Source: Takakia lepidozioides
Lineage: Eukaryota > Streptophyta > Takakiopsida > Takakiales > Takakiaceae
Direction: 5' to 3'
DNA length: 60,000 bases
Assembly (NCBI GenBank): GCA_030704615.1
Contig: CM060734.1
Span: forward strand, 5,210,001 to 5,270,000
In this document: piece by piece, positions 20,037-30,319 of the stretch
How the letters are laid out: the number at the start of each line of letters is the position of its first letter
Numbering within the stretch: the first letter of the stretch is position 1
Made by a program: the position numbers and the translations under genes
Notes under the pieces: generated by a model
What the model saw: the letters and a program-made list of their open reading frames with translations, nothing else
Databases searched by the model: none
What the model was told of the DNA's origin: nothing

Positions 20037-20700
20037 GTGTGCAAACAAGGTCGATGAAGAGGTCACTCTCAAGATGTAGCAGGACTTGGGAAATACAGAA
20101 GCGGCTTTGCAATTGGCCAAGGAACAATTGATTGAGGCAGGCCTCGTGCAAGACCAGTTGCACGAAGCACATAAGCAACAGCTATACCAAATGCAGGTGC
20201 AGCATGAAAGCAAGTTGCAAGAAGTGAATGCACTACATACAGAGTTGCAGACAGTGCATGACAGGATGGCGATACAATGTGCTACATTCACAACTTTGCT
20301 TGACCAATCTGCAAAAGAAATAAACAGTCAAGCGGAAAAATGTACGAAGGCAGAAGAAGAGAATGTTGAGCAAATGAAACTCATTGTCGATATGAAGAAT
20401 ACAATCTGTCGCAATGAGGATGCTTTCAAGCAATACAGGCAGGTTGAAGCTGATCAAGAGAAGCACATCGTGGAGTTGCACCAAACGATCATGGCCAATA
20501 GAAATGAAATCGCGGTCAATAACAAGGTTTGGAGGGAAGCTAATAATCTGGCTGCTGCCTAGGCGAAGTTGGTTGAACCTCATGCGAAGCGCATGGAGGC
20601 TTTACAACACCAGTTAGAAATGTACAAGCTAAGAGAGGAGCAAACTCTCAGGCGAACCACAAGCAACTTGGTGGATAACAGCCTTATGCAGGTCTGGTTA
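20037..20700 (+). pseudogene. Coiled-coil end of the gypsy 2 3' ORF
   Basis: A different frame, entered by a shift near 19965, encodes LREELRKEFEARLATECANK, a TAG near 20077, and then about 160 residues rich in Glu, Lys and Gln with heptad character (AALQLAKEQLIEAGLVQDQL and on), another TAG at 20560-20562, and a further 40 residues. The pattern is that of a long coiled coil, likely the C-terminus of the preceding ORF. Coiled coils are common in self-assembling element proteins, but the role here is unknown. Confidence 0.6.
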
Positions 20701-20705
20701 GCATA

Positions 20706-21498
20706 GTCGTCACAGCCGACACAGCCAACACAGCCCGTCACAGCCCGTCACAGCAGACACAGCCGACACAGCCACACAGCCAGTCACAGCCCGACACAGC
20801 CAAACACAGTCGCACAGCCAGTCACAGCCCGTCACAGTTTCACACAGCCAGTCACAGCTTGACACAGCTGTCACGATCATAGGGAACGGAGAGCAGAACA
20901 GGGAACGACTGTGGGGAACAACACCGGCGAAGGGAACATGTTAGTTCACAGACGACGGTTAGTGAGGGAAACGGTTAGTCACACGGATAGGAAGATAAAG
21001 GGAGAAACGGGGAATTTGGGGATATCATTCGGAGGAGGACTTCTTGGTCATGGAGGAGAGGGGATCGGGCAGAGATGAAGAACGGAAGTGAAGATAGAGA
21101 GATGATGAGTAGATGCTTGATATAGGCAAGGCTGTAATGATATTGTAGAGCAGATTAGAGACACAATGGCTTCGGCCTGATACCTGATAAATCATAATCG
21201 GATACTTTTACGATACAATCACACTGTGTAGAGAGATCTGAGTGAAGCTGTGGAATGAATGGATGAGTTGATGGAATCCAATAGATTGATAAAGCAAACT
21301 GATACTGAATTATCAATGGTAAGATAGCTAACATGAATGCCAAAAGGGAAACAAATAGGAAACACCCCCATGATACACTAGCTGTAGGTCATGACTGATT
21401 GTTCTGCGCGGGCTGAGTACTTAGAGATTTCCAACTCTTCTATCTTGGAGTTTCCGCCTCGAATAGCGAAGGGATGGGTGAGTAAAAGCCGTGCGACA
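20706..21498 (+). repeat. 3' LTR of gypsy 2, 5'-shortened
   Basis: It matches the 5' LTR from about 10131 to 10915 but lacks the first about 180 bp, and no polypurine tract is seen before it. Ends GTGCGACA, followed by TSD TGAAG at 21499-21503. Confidence 0.85.
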
Positions 21499-22333
21499 TG
21501 AAGGTCCAAATTCTGTGTTGGGATTCACATCCTCCAATGCCTCCGCCACTTGCATCCTTACGCATGACTCATTCTCACCCAAGCTGACACCAGTGACATC
21601 ATGTACCACGCGCTGTGAACGCGGCCCCTTCTGAAGTACTACTTTCCAGTTACCAGCGTTGGAGGGCTCATCTGCAAAAAAAACTTGCTCGACTTGCCAT
21701 GGAAATGTGAATGGTTCATCTCCCGGTGGCAACATGCGATCGAAGTCCACGAGTAGGAAACCATACTCATCCTTCTTCATGGTGCGGTTGCGACCTGTCA
21801 AGCTTGCTCTGACCCATTCACATATGAATACTACAGGAGTGACAGCACCATACTGAAGCTGTAAAATTTCACGAACAACACCGACATATTGCAGCTGGTT
21901 CATGACAGGGTTACCATCCACACCCCTTCCCGTTGACTCTTCGGCAAAAATCTGTGCAACCCCAGAGTCGAATGTGACATGGTAATCAACCACACCTGTT
22001 TCCACCACTCTGTAGTGATTTCCGTATGCCCACATAGACCGAAATGAACGAGCAACAAACCCTGGTGGCTTACACAGATGACGAATATTTGCATCATACG
22101 CTGCTCCTCTTGAAACAACATTTTGTACTGCCGACTGTATCCACATATGAAAAGCAGGCAAAGGCAACATGTTTTCGGGGTATGGAACGGTGCGTTGGTG
22201 TGCATTTCTCCCTTGGGTGGTGTATGTGGCTTGAAATTTGGCTCTGGCTGATTCTATGGTGGCCTTCTCAATATCATAAAGTCTGGTCATACTCAATTCA
22301 CACTTAGTCAGGACCATAGTATGTACAAAGAGG
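21499..22333 (-). pseudogene. CACTA TNP2 transposase, third exon (DUF4216-like)
   Basis: On the minus strand the exon starts after an acceptor, TTTTCACTCAG, at 22334 and encodes VARSFRSMWAYGNHYRVVET, then GVVREILQLQYGAVTPVVFICEW and FADEPSNAGNWKVVLQKG. This resembles the DUF4216 region at the C-terminal side of plant En/Spm transposases. The frame ends at the gypsy 2 insertion after TEFGPS; the last codons are at 9797-9948. Intron 22334-22422 (89 bp) has good GTAAGT and CAG ends. Confidence 0.82.
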
Positions 22334-22422
22334 CTGAGTGAAAATTGAGAATGCGCCAATTTTGTGTCCGGAAATGGTTCCCAGAGTTAGCATGTGAAGC
22401 CAAATAAATGATGTATACTTAC

Positions 22423-23321
22423 CTCAGAAACGGTCTCATGCACGCCGTGTTGTGAAGCACATAGTCGTGTGCACTAGCCCGAAGCTCAACCGACAGTTTC
22501 CTTGGAGTTCCAAAGCCCTCTAATACTTCTCCCGCAACACTTTCTTCTTCGTTGCAATCCCAGACCCTTCTACGAGTTCCTGGAAATGCAGCTATGTACT
22601 CTGTGAGGAGGCCAAGAGCCTCATCAAGAGAATACCTCCTGGCCATGCAACCTTCTGGCCGGGCATAGCTCTTCACATATCCCTTCAAATTTTTCATGTA
22701 CCTCTCGATGGGGTACATCCAACGCGAACTAACAGGACCACAAACCTCCAATTCATTCACAAGGTGTAGCACAAGGTGGGTCATGAGATCGAAGAATGAG
22801 GGGGGAAACTCTTTCTCCAACAAACAAAGCGTTACAACCACATCCTCCTTCAGGGCTGGTAGTTCCTCGGGATCCACTGTTTTCATGCACAATGCGCGAA
22901 ATACACGAGATAGCTTCATGATTGCGAGCCTTGGACCTTTGCCCAACAAACCTCGAATGCACAAAGGTAGAACTTGTTGCATCAGTAGATGGTAGTCATG
23001 ACTCTTCATGTGTGAAAGCTTGTTCTTAGCAATATGCTTCTTAAATGAAGCACCATACCCTGTCGGTGTCTTTAGAGCACCCAAAGTTGCATAGAAGGTA
23101 GTAGTTTCTTGTCGATTCAACATGTAAGGAGCCTGCGGCTTCACCAACTTCCTGCCATCTCCGGGGTGGGGTTTTAACCATAAGTGAGGTCGTATGCCCT
23201 CATTCTCCATGTCCTTCCTGCTCTTTACTGTGTCCTTTTCCCCCAATATGGTGCGCAATATGTTTTCACAAATGTTTTTTTCACAGTGCATAACATCAAG
23301 GGTATACCGTATCAACAAATC
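22423..23321 (-). pseudogene. CACTA TNP2 transposase, second exon (TNP2 end and DUF4218)
   Basis: The exon starts DLLIRYTLDVMHCEKNICEN after acceptor TTTCAG at 23322 and runs to donor GTAAGT at 22422. It holds the DVMHxEKN signature, SHDYHLLMQQVLPLCIRGLL, and a DUF4218 block (EVCGPVSSRWMYPIERYMK, RPEGCMARRYSLDEALG). These belong to the TNP2-like transposase of plant CACTA elements, the protein that cuts the element ends. The exon is open throughout. Joined to the previous exon it gives LPYWK-DLLIRY, as in relatives. Confidence 0.9.
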
Positions 23322-23630
23322 CTGAAATCATGGAACCACCATCAATATGGTATACTTTGATGGTAAAGCCAAGAGATGACATCTTAATAATGGGAAAAAG
23401 AAGAAACCAGCCTTGCATGCTGCAGACAGTATCCAGAGAGACAAAAGCCAGACATTTTCATGGAAACAACCATATTGCTGCTACATGTGCCATACATAGG
23501 CGACTCCAAACTTGCTTCATGCAATTTGCATTAGGCTGAAATCTAAGTCGTGTGTGATGATCCTTACAACTGTATCCATGCAACTATGAAATCAGCCTTG
23601 CCAACAAACAAACAATGAAGACATACCCAC

Positions 23631-25252
23631 CTTCCAATATGGCAGGTTCCAAAGGATCGACCTTCGCTTCATGCCATGGGATTTGGCAGGGCACACATTC
23701 CGGCGACGGCTGCCAAATGTTTCCATGAACCTCTCGTTTTCCTCCGCATTTTGGAGCTGATCCACAGTGGATACTTGGGGGGGGGGGGGGGGGGTTGTCT
23801 ATGATCGGAGGCTCCATTGAAGTGGTTGCGATTGCATCTATATGGATGGCCTGCTGGTAAGAATTTTCTGTGCCCCTGGTACACCATTTTGCTCAGTGCA
23901 CTGGAGTGCCTGGCATCAAGATTGGGCTCGGACACGGGACAAGCCTTGTAGCCCCCAACTGCACACCCTGCTAGCATGGCATATGCAGGATAGTCATGTA
24001 CTGACCACATCAGAATGGCTCTCATGACAAAGGTCCTTGATCCTTCATTGCCAGATGCATCATTAGCCCTAACACCTTCCCACAACACGGTCAGCTCATC
24101 CACCAGAGGCTGCAAGAACACATCCGCATTGGTCTTCTTCACGGATGTCGGCCCTTGAATTAAGAGTGTCAACATCATAAAAAAAGGCTTTGTGCTCAGC
24201 CAAGGAGGAAGGTTGTAATTCATGAGCAAGACTGGCCACGTAGACCATTTTGTTGATTTATCACCAAAGGGATTGATACCATCCCATGCCAGACCTAGTC
24301 GCAAGTTGCGAGGTTCAGCTGCAAAAGCAGGCCATGTATCGTCAATGTATTTCCATGCAAGGCTGTCAGGTGGGTGTCTCATCTTCCCATCTTGACTTTG
24401 GTTCTCCATGTGCCACACCATAAGCTTAGATATCTCCTTGCACTTGTACATGCGCTGCAGCCGGGGAATCAAGGGGAAATGCCGCAAGACCTTCTGTGGA
24501 ACCAACGTCTTCATGCCAGGGATGTACCGAGGCGCCCCACATTTAGGGCAAGATGGTGCATCCTGCAGATCTCCCCTGTATAGCACACATCCCTTCTCAC
24601 AAGCATGGATGCTATCGTAATTAAGCCCAGCTTTTGTTATAAGTTTCTTTGCTTCGTAATGAGATTTGGGCAAAAAGTTCCCTTTAGGCAATAGATGTCC
24701 GTGAAAAAATTTCAGAAGCTCATCCATCGCTACGTTTGTGACACCATGAGTAGCACTAACATTGAGCAAAAGCAACGTCGCACTCAAGCAGCTCGTGGGG
24801 CAGCCAACATATAGAGGTGTGGTTGCTTGATGCTGAAATTGGAAAGCAGCACCGTCATCCCCATCCCCATGACTTTGTCCATCATGATGGCGCTCGTCTT
24901 CTCCAAGCCCTTCATCCTCATCAATGGTGCTTTGCACATTATCTGCAACTGCAAATGTTTCCTGCAACATGCAAATGATGTCGACGTCGGGGTCTAGATT
25001 CTCTCCACCACGAACAGGAACAGGGCTAATATGTCTTTCCACATCATCCTCAGGGGGGCTACGTTCTTCCACAAAGTCTTCGTCTTCGGAGTCGACACTC
25101 TCCACCTGCATGTTCACCTGCAAACTATAAGAGTATAGTCTTGTCCAAAATGTAACGTGTTGCATAAAACAGGGAATCTCCAAATTGACCGTGCTAGTTT
25201 CCAACAGTAGTCCACCGTACATGTACAGTGGAGGGCCGTTCAACATTACCAT
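23631..25252 (-). pseudogene. CACTA TNP2 transposase, main exon (Transposase_21)
   Basis: A large minus-strand exon. After an acidic stretch it gives the Transposase_21 (TNP2) region: LLPKGNFLPKSHYEAKKLI, CEKGCVLYRGDLQDAPSCPKCG, HFPLIPRLQRMY, LRLGLAWDGINPFG, MLTLLIQGPTSVKKTNADVF and AILMWSVHDYPAYAMLAG. A run of 18 C (G at 23777-23794 on the plus strand) disturbs the frame. The final motif KRRSILWNLPYWK is in another frame and ends at donor GTGGGT (23630); intron 23322-23630. The frame break may be real decay or a wrong homopolymer length. The rest looks well preserved. Confidence 0.9.
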
Positions 25253-25272
25253 TCTAAGGGCTTCATCCTAAG

Positions 25273-25542
25273 TTATGTCTGCGAGAAGTGAGGCGAGAGA
25301 TGCACGTCACTCACCATGGGATAACCCAACAGTGGATCCCAGTCATTGGCAAGCAAATGCAATTTGGCAGTTTCCACAAATTGGAGTCGACCCCCATGGC
25401 AGTCGTTGCAGGGACACATTATCTTTGAAATACCCAGTCTAGTTGCACGTCGTTCCTCGATTTGCCAAAGTCCTGCGTCAGTGTGGGGCACCGCAGTGCG
25501 GCGCCGGGTGTTTCTAGTTCCGGCCTCTCTCATCCCCCACAA
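25273..25542 (-). pseudogene. CACTA TNP2 transposase, first exon (transposase-associated domain)
   Basis: Minus-strand frame of 89 codons with the Cys-rich pattern of the transposase-associated domain: ISKIMCPCNDCHGGRLQF, then VETAKLHLLANDWDPLLGYP. In relatives this is the N-terminal zinc-binding part preceding TNP2. The link to the next exon is unclear: a GTGAGT near 25313 and CAG near 25280 would make an intron of only about 36 bp. The upstream start is tentative. Confidence 0.72.
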
Positions 25543-25702
25543 AACGCTTCTGGGTTTGGCTAGTTTTCGAAGTGGGAAGTCAGCGAGTGCTCGGATGTGG
25601 GGAACCTACGTTTGTGCTTGCAGGCATTGGAGTATTTGTATGGCGGGTCCACCTCCCCTCTGTTTCCTACATGCGCTCCTTCTATTGTTTGATCAGTAGA
25701 TC
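25543..25702. promoter_or_regulatory. Divergent promoter interval of the CACTA genes
   Basis: The two CACTA genes start back to back here, about 160 bp apart, so this interval should drive both. I see no clear TATA box. Confidence 0.4.
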
Positions 25703-26442
25703 ATGGTAGTCTTGTTTGAGGTCGATTACTGCGATTTGAGCGACGAGGAGGAACCCGCCATGGCACGGACACGCAAGGCCTCTACACCCGACACCCCTCC
25801 ACGCACTGCCTACGAGGAAGAGCGAGAGATGCGCATAGCGGCCAACAAGGAGACGTTGGCTCAGCTGAACATTGGGAGCGTTGCGCGCAGGTGAGCAGAT
25901 CACCCTTGTCCTTAGTATGCATGCTACACAGGTAGTGAGTAGGGGTTTCCCACCACATTAGCCTACTGCTTTCCCTTCCCATAGGTTTCATGGTGATGGC
26001 ACTTTCACGATCGCCTTTTGTTTAGGGCAAGATTCACACAGGGTTTTGGAAATGTGTGCGCAGCATAGCTAGGAGTGTACAACGGCCGACTAGGAGCTCC
26101 AAAGTTGTGTGGAACGGGCCTCCTCGACAAAGTGGGCGCTTGAAAGAACTAGCATTACCTTCGATGGCGGAGGAAGAGCCCGAGACTCCCCAGTCGGTGG
26201 GCTCTGAGGCAGAGGAACTCGACGAGCGTGATCAGGAGCTCGATGAGGATTACAACATAGATGACGACGACGATTCGGAGGAGGAAATGCACGAGGACAT
26301 AGAGGAGGACGAGGATGGAGATGATGTGGACAAGGTATCAGATTTGGAGAACTACATCAGTGGTGCATGTGGACTGACCGAGCCTCCCAATGCAACGCAT
26401 GCTCCGAGGGCACCAAAACGGCCAGCTCCTCTTCCACGAGAG
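25703..26442 (+). pseudogene. TnpA-like CACTA gene, first exons
   Basis: The first exon (ATG 25703, donor GTGAGC at 25891) encodes YEEEREMRIAANKETLAQLNI, the pattern found at the start of plant En/Spm accessory proteins (Tyr-Glu-x-x-Arg...Arg-Asn...Leu-Leu-Gly-Ile type). The second exon ends at a strong donor, GTAAGT at 26443. It encodes a basic patch (RPTRSSKVVWNGPPRQSGRL) and a very acidic stretch of Glu and Asp. The start of the second exon is not fixed. The rest of the gene is not adjacent; candidate later exons are at 55.4-57.7 kb. TnpA-type proteins bind the subterminal repeats. Confidence 0.6.
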
Positions 26443-26740
26443 GTAAGTGGGCATTTGCTGTACTGATTTCTTAGGTTTGTGGCAGGATTTGCATCTTCTT
26501 ATTTGTTTTTCTTTTTGGTCCCAGCAGTTTTTTCCATTTTCCACTAGCAGGATGAAGCACCACTTTCTTGCCCTCTATACCTCATGATACAGGGTTTATC
26601 TACTGGCTATTCCTTGGAACCCAAATCTGTTATTAAAGTCTTCTATACATTTTTCCATTTTGTGCCATGAGAAATGCAACTCTGCAGATTGCTGACTCCC
26701 TCACAGGAGGTTCAAACTTGTGATGGCCTGTCTTAATACC
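26443..26740 (+). other. Intron-like sequence of the TnpA-like gene
   Basis: T-rich sequence after the donor at 26443, with several possible acceptors and no coding frame. It is cut off at about 26740 by a repeat of the U family. Confidence 0.4.
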
Positions 26741-28590
26741 CAAAAAGCGCAAAGGTGCTCGAGCACTCAGCTCAGCCGCCGTCGCCATCCTCCAGAGAAA
26801 ACAAGCACGAGTATCGTGCCGTGCTTAGGGCAGAGAGGCGGTTAGCAAACCATCCCGTGATTTCATCCACTGGGATGAAATTTTGCACTTCATTAGAGTT
26901 GCATCCTCTTAGGTTTACATCCGTTAGGGTAACATCCAGGATGGATGGAATCCATCATGGATGAAAAATTGCAGGCTACATCCTTAGTGGTAAAGCTCAA
27001 GACAATAATTCAACCAGTTAGGGATTATACCTGGCATTTTTTCATCCGGTATGGATGAAATTCAAGACATATTCCATTAGGGATTAGAAAGAAGGTATTT
27101 CCAAACCAGGTAGGCTTAGGAAAAAAATTGTTAATCCCAAACAGATAATTGGAGAGAGGGAGAGAGGGGGCGCCCACCATCCAACCCTTGGTATGGCAGT
27201 CTCTTATGGAGTGAGTGTGGTATGCACTCACCCCGTAAGGGAGTGCATACCAGACCCATTCTCATAAGGCTCTCCCTCTACAATGTAGTTCTATCCTTGG
27301 ACTTGAATACCAAAAAGATAAAAGGTCTACATTCTCTCTGCCCTCAGATCACGAGTGAACATTGGCATAGCATAAATCAAACTTGGCAAGAAGTCATGCG
27401 TTTTCCATGTTACCTCTTATCTTGTCAACGAGATCTTGTAAAGAAGTAGAGACCAAGGAAGGATCTCCGTGCGATGTAGTTTTATCTTCGGTTAAAAAGC
27501 TACAGTCTCTGCTTCCCAAGTCAAGAGAAAATATGGACAAAATTCATATAGCTGGGCATGCAAGAGTTCAGAAATTACAGGTGTTCTTCAACCGATGGCA
27601 GTAAATTACTGCACATTTTGCCACCATATCAGCCAACTTTATGGTTAGAACCGTTTTTCCAAAGGTATGAATAAGAACTTGTGTTCTTCGGCCAGTGGCA
27701 GTAGTCTACTGCCCGTGATTCACAACATGAACATGTGAATAAGAACATTGGCAGCAATGTGCTGCCCATCTTTTCACCATATCAGCCAGCTTTATGGTTT
27801 AAAAACCAGATTTCCTTAAGGTATGAAAAAGGACATATCATGTTACACCTGCGCATTTTTTTAGTGGTGCTATAAAGTGCAAACCCACATCCAGGAGAAG
27901 TATTAAAGCCCACGAGTAGGGAAGGCTTTTCATCACAAGGGATCTGATGCTGACATAAGGCATCAACTACAGGTTACCAGTTAACAGGAGTAATGTGCAT
28001 TGACCGGATCATGTAGAAGGTGTACACACATACTCTAACAGGCTGTTTTACCCGGGCCTAGCTCATACTATCAGTATGCAAGAAACCCTTAGATGTTCTT
28101 CAAGTAATATCAGCAATGTCTTTCGCTCGTTGTCCAATCCGCCAACAAATTTTTGTTGGAGAGGATCATCATACCTTATGAGGGATTTGTTGCTCCACAC
28201 TATTGTTATGGAGGTATAGGGGGCTGATACCCCATGGCTTTCCTAGACCTCTGCAAAAGCCATTAAAGGTGTTAGTACATCATAGTAAAGAAAACTGGAA
28301 AATGGCAGGTGAGAGAGAGAGAGAGAGAGAGAGAGCGTGTACAGAAACCACTAAGTACACTGGTCAAGAATAGAGAGGGAAGATACTATGTCTTGTCGGG
28401 ACATGGACGAGACCAAACAAGGTCTTTGTCAAATTAACGACAAATCAGCCTCATAACAAGGCACTATCTAACTTCACCTTCCATAGGCAGCATCTTACCT
28501 GATAAAAACTCATGTCATCTTCCTAAAAACACATGAAAATTTAGGGTGGGAGGGTGGGATTTCCAAGACAACCATCGCCAAGTCCTTTGA
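26741..28590 (-). repeat. U-family repeat, minus orientation, head to middle
   Basis: Read on the minus strand, it begins with a CCACCCTCCCACCC head near 28550, then a GTTAGATGG-like block and (GA)n (28313-28334), and ends with GGATG/CATCC hairpin motifs and a GATGGCGG segment near 26760. The inverse of almost the whole stretch lies at 30330-31720, forming arms of about 1.4-1.8 kb with many small differences. Bases 26755-26880 also recur in direct sense at 29055-29180. No protein is encoded. Confidence 0.75.
28313..28334 (+). repeat. (GA)n simple repeat
   Basis: About 11 GA units at the place where other U copies carry polypurine or polypyrimidine tracts. Confidence 0.9.
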
Positions 28591-28599
28591 TCATCTGCA

Positions 28600-29180
28600 A
28601 ACTGAAAAAATACACATCGAGTGAAGACCCTCACCCGTGCCCGTCCCAAAAACCACCACATCAAGATGTGTGTTAGTGAGGATGCACGAGGTGAGTAGCA
28701 GGTCTTCACAGTTGCTATCCATGTCCAACATGCATTCTACAGTGAGCAAATTGATCAAAAGTAAAACATAGATGCGACACCACAGAGAACTTTGATCGTT
28801 TGTGGAGTGGGACGCTGCGGCATTCAACACCTGAATCTCAAGAGATCACAGCAGAATGCAACAAATTGGGATACTTGAGGACAAAGTGCATATTTACAAA
28901 GTGCATGATACTTCCCCCATCACCTTATGAGCGCCGCTGCTTCATGAATAAGAAAGATTGCAGGCAAACACAACAGTAGGTCATTTGCCAGTGCGGGAAA
29001 TGGAAGAGCCTGCCGCCATCGCGCAAGAAAAAACAAAATGCACGCGCATCGTGATGCTCGAGCACTCAGCTCAGCCGCCATCGCCATCCTCCAGAGAAAA
29101 AAAGCACGAGTATCGTGCCGTGCTTAGGGCAGAGAGGCGGTTAGCAAACCATCCCGTGATTTCATCCACTGGGATGAAAT
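28600..29180 (-). repeat. U-family repeat, minus orientation, middle to tail
   Basis: Its tail (minus strand) reads CTGCTACTCACCTCGTGCAT followed by CCTCACTAAC and GGGACGGGCAC. The same block is at 50905-51010 and, more diverged, at 53490-53585. It ends near 28600 directly before the head of the previous entry, so two units lie head to tail on this strand. Confidence 0.72.
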
Positions 29181-30300
29181 TAACATTGAGGTTAGAGTTC
29201 TAAGACTAAAACAGTCACGACTACACTGTTCGAACTTAGAGAGATTACCAAGCTGCTGGCATGATGGGCTTTTCAGATTACATAACATCTGTTTTAAGGT
29301 TGCCAAGCAATGCCTTTGGAACCACCCTTTGAGCAAATTACAGGCTGTCTGGTCTGATTTATCAAGCAGGTCTTTGGAACTACGTTCTGAATTTAAAACA
29401 GAATGTCTAAGCTGTTTTGGCTCGATGGCTTTTCAGACTACATACTGGCTGCTTTAGGTGTACCAAGCAGCATCTTTGAAATTAACCGTTGAGCTTCAAA
29501 CAGGCCAAGCACCTGGCATGACGGGCTTTTCAGATTACATAACATCTGTTTTAAGGTTGCCAAGCTATGCCTTTGGAACCACCCTTTGAGTCTGAAACAG
29601 ATCTGGTTTTACTGTTTTAACTTGTTTAAGGCAGATATATTCATATTGTTTTAGCTTGAAGAATACCAAGCAGATGTATTGAAGGGCTTTGCCAAATTAC
29701 CACCGTCTGGTCTGAGTTATGAAGCAAGTTTTTGGAACTACTCTCTGAGTTTAAAACAGAACTGTCTAAGCTGTTTTGGCTTGATGGCTTTTCAGATTAC
29801 ATAATGGCTGCTTTAGGTGTACCAAGCAGTATCTTTGAAATTAACCATTGAGTTTAAAACAGGCCTGGTTACGCTATTATAAGTTTGAAAAGTACCGAGT
29901 AGTACTTTTGGACATACCCAGTGATTTGAAAGCAAGACCTTTGCACACTGTTTTGACTTGGAAAAATACCAAGCAGTGGCCGGCTGGTCTGGCTTTTTCA
30001 AAATACACAATGTCTGGTTTAATTTTTCAAACTGGGCTTTTTGGAATACCCTCTGAGCTGGTGTTGTCCATAAAGTTCTGATTATGCTCAATGTAGCACT
30101 CCTGCTCTGATTGAGTTTTGGAGAGATGATGGAAATCCAGATCCAGACCTTTATGCATTCATGGAACATAGACTAAATTATCAGGCTGGGCTTTTGGAAT
30201 TGCAACACCTGCAACTCGTTTTTAAAGGCTCAAGTGTTTCTGCTGATGGTATGTACCAAGGGTGGTGTTTGTCCTGGTTTTTTTTTTTTTTTTTTTTTGA
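29181..30300. repeat. Tandem about 65-bp degenerate repeats
   Basis: Imperfect monomers with landmarks CTTTTCAGATTACATAA, ACCAAGCAG, TTTGGAACTAC and TTTGAG...AAACAG follow one another for 1.1 kb. A higher-order copy is visible: 29265-29345 matches 29525-29600, and 29411-29480 matches 29769-29835. A T22 run (about 30277-30298) closes the block. No gene seen. Confidence 0.75.
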
Positions 30301-30319
30301 ACAAGACTCCTTCAACGAT

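Larger units (their letters stand above)
9949..21498 (+). mobile_element. Ty3/gypsy element 2, Tat/Ogre-like, 11.55 kb
   Basis: This is a long gypsy element inserted in the CACTA transposase gene. Parts in order: 967-bp 5' LTR, primer site, unknown ORF, acidic/glycine-rich region, gag, protease, reverse transcriptase, RNase H, integrase, a long 3' reading frame with coiled coil, and a shortened 3' LTR. There is no chromodomain. The protease has DGGSG and the RT has FLDD, as in non-chromoviral plant gypsy lineages. The extra 3' ORF and large size recall Tat/Ogre and Athila elements, but the exact lineage is an inference. Frames are broken in several places, so the copy is dead. Confidence 0.9.
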
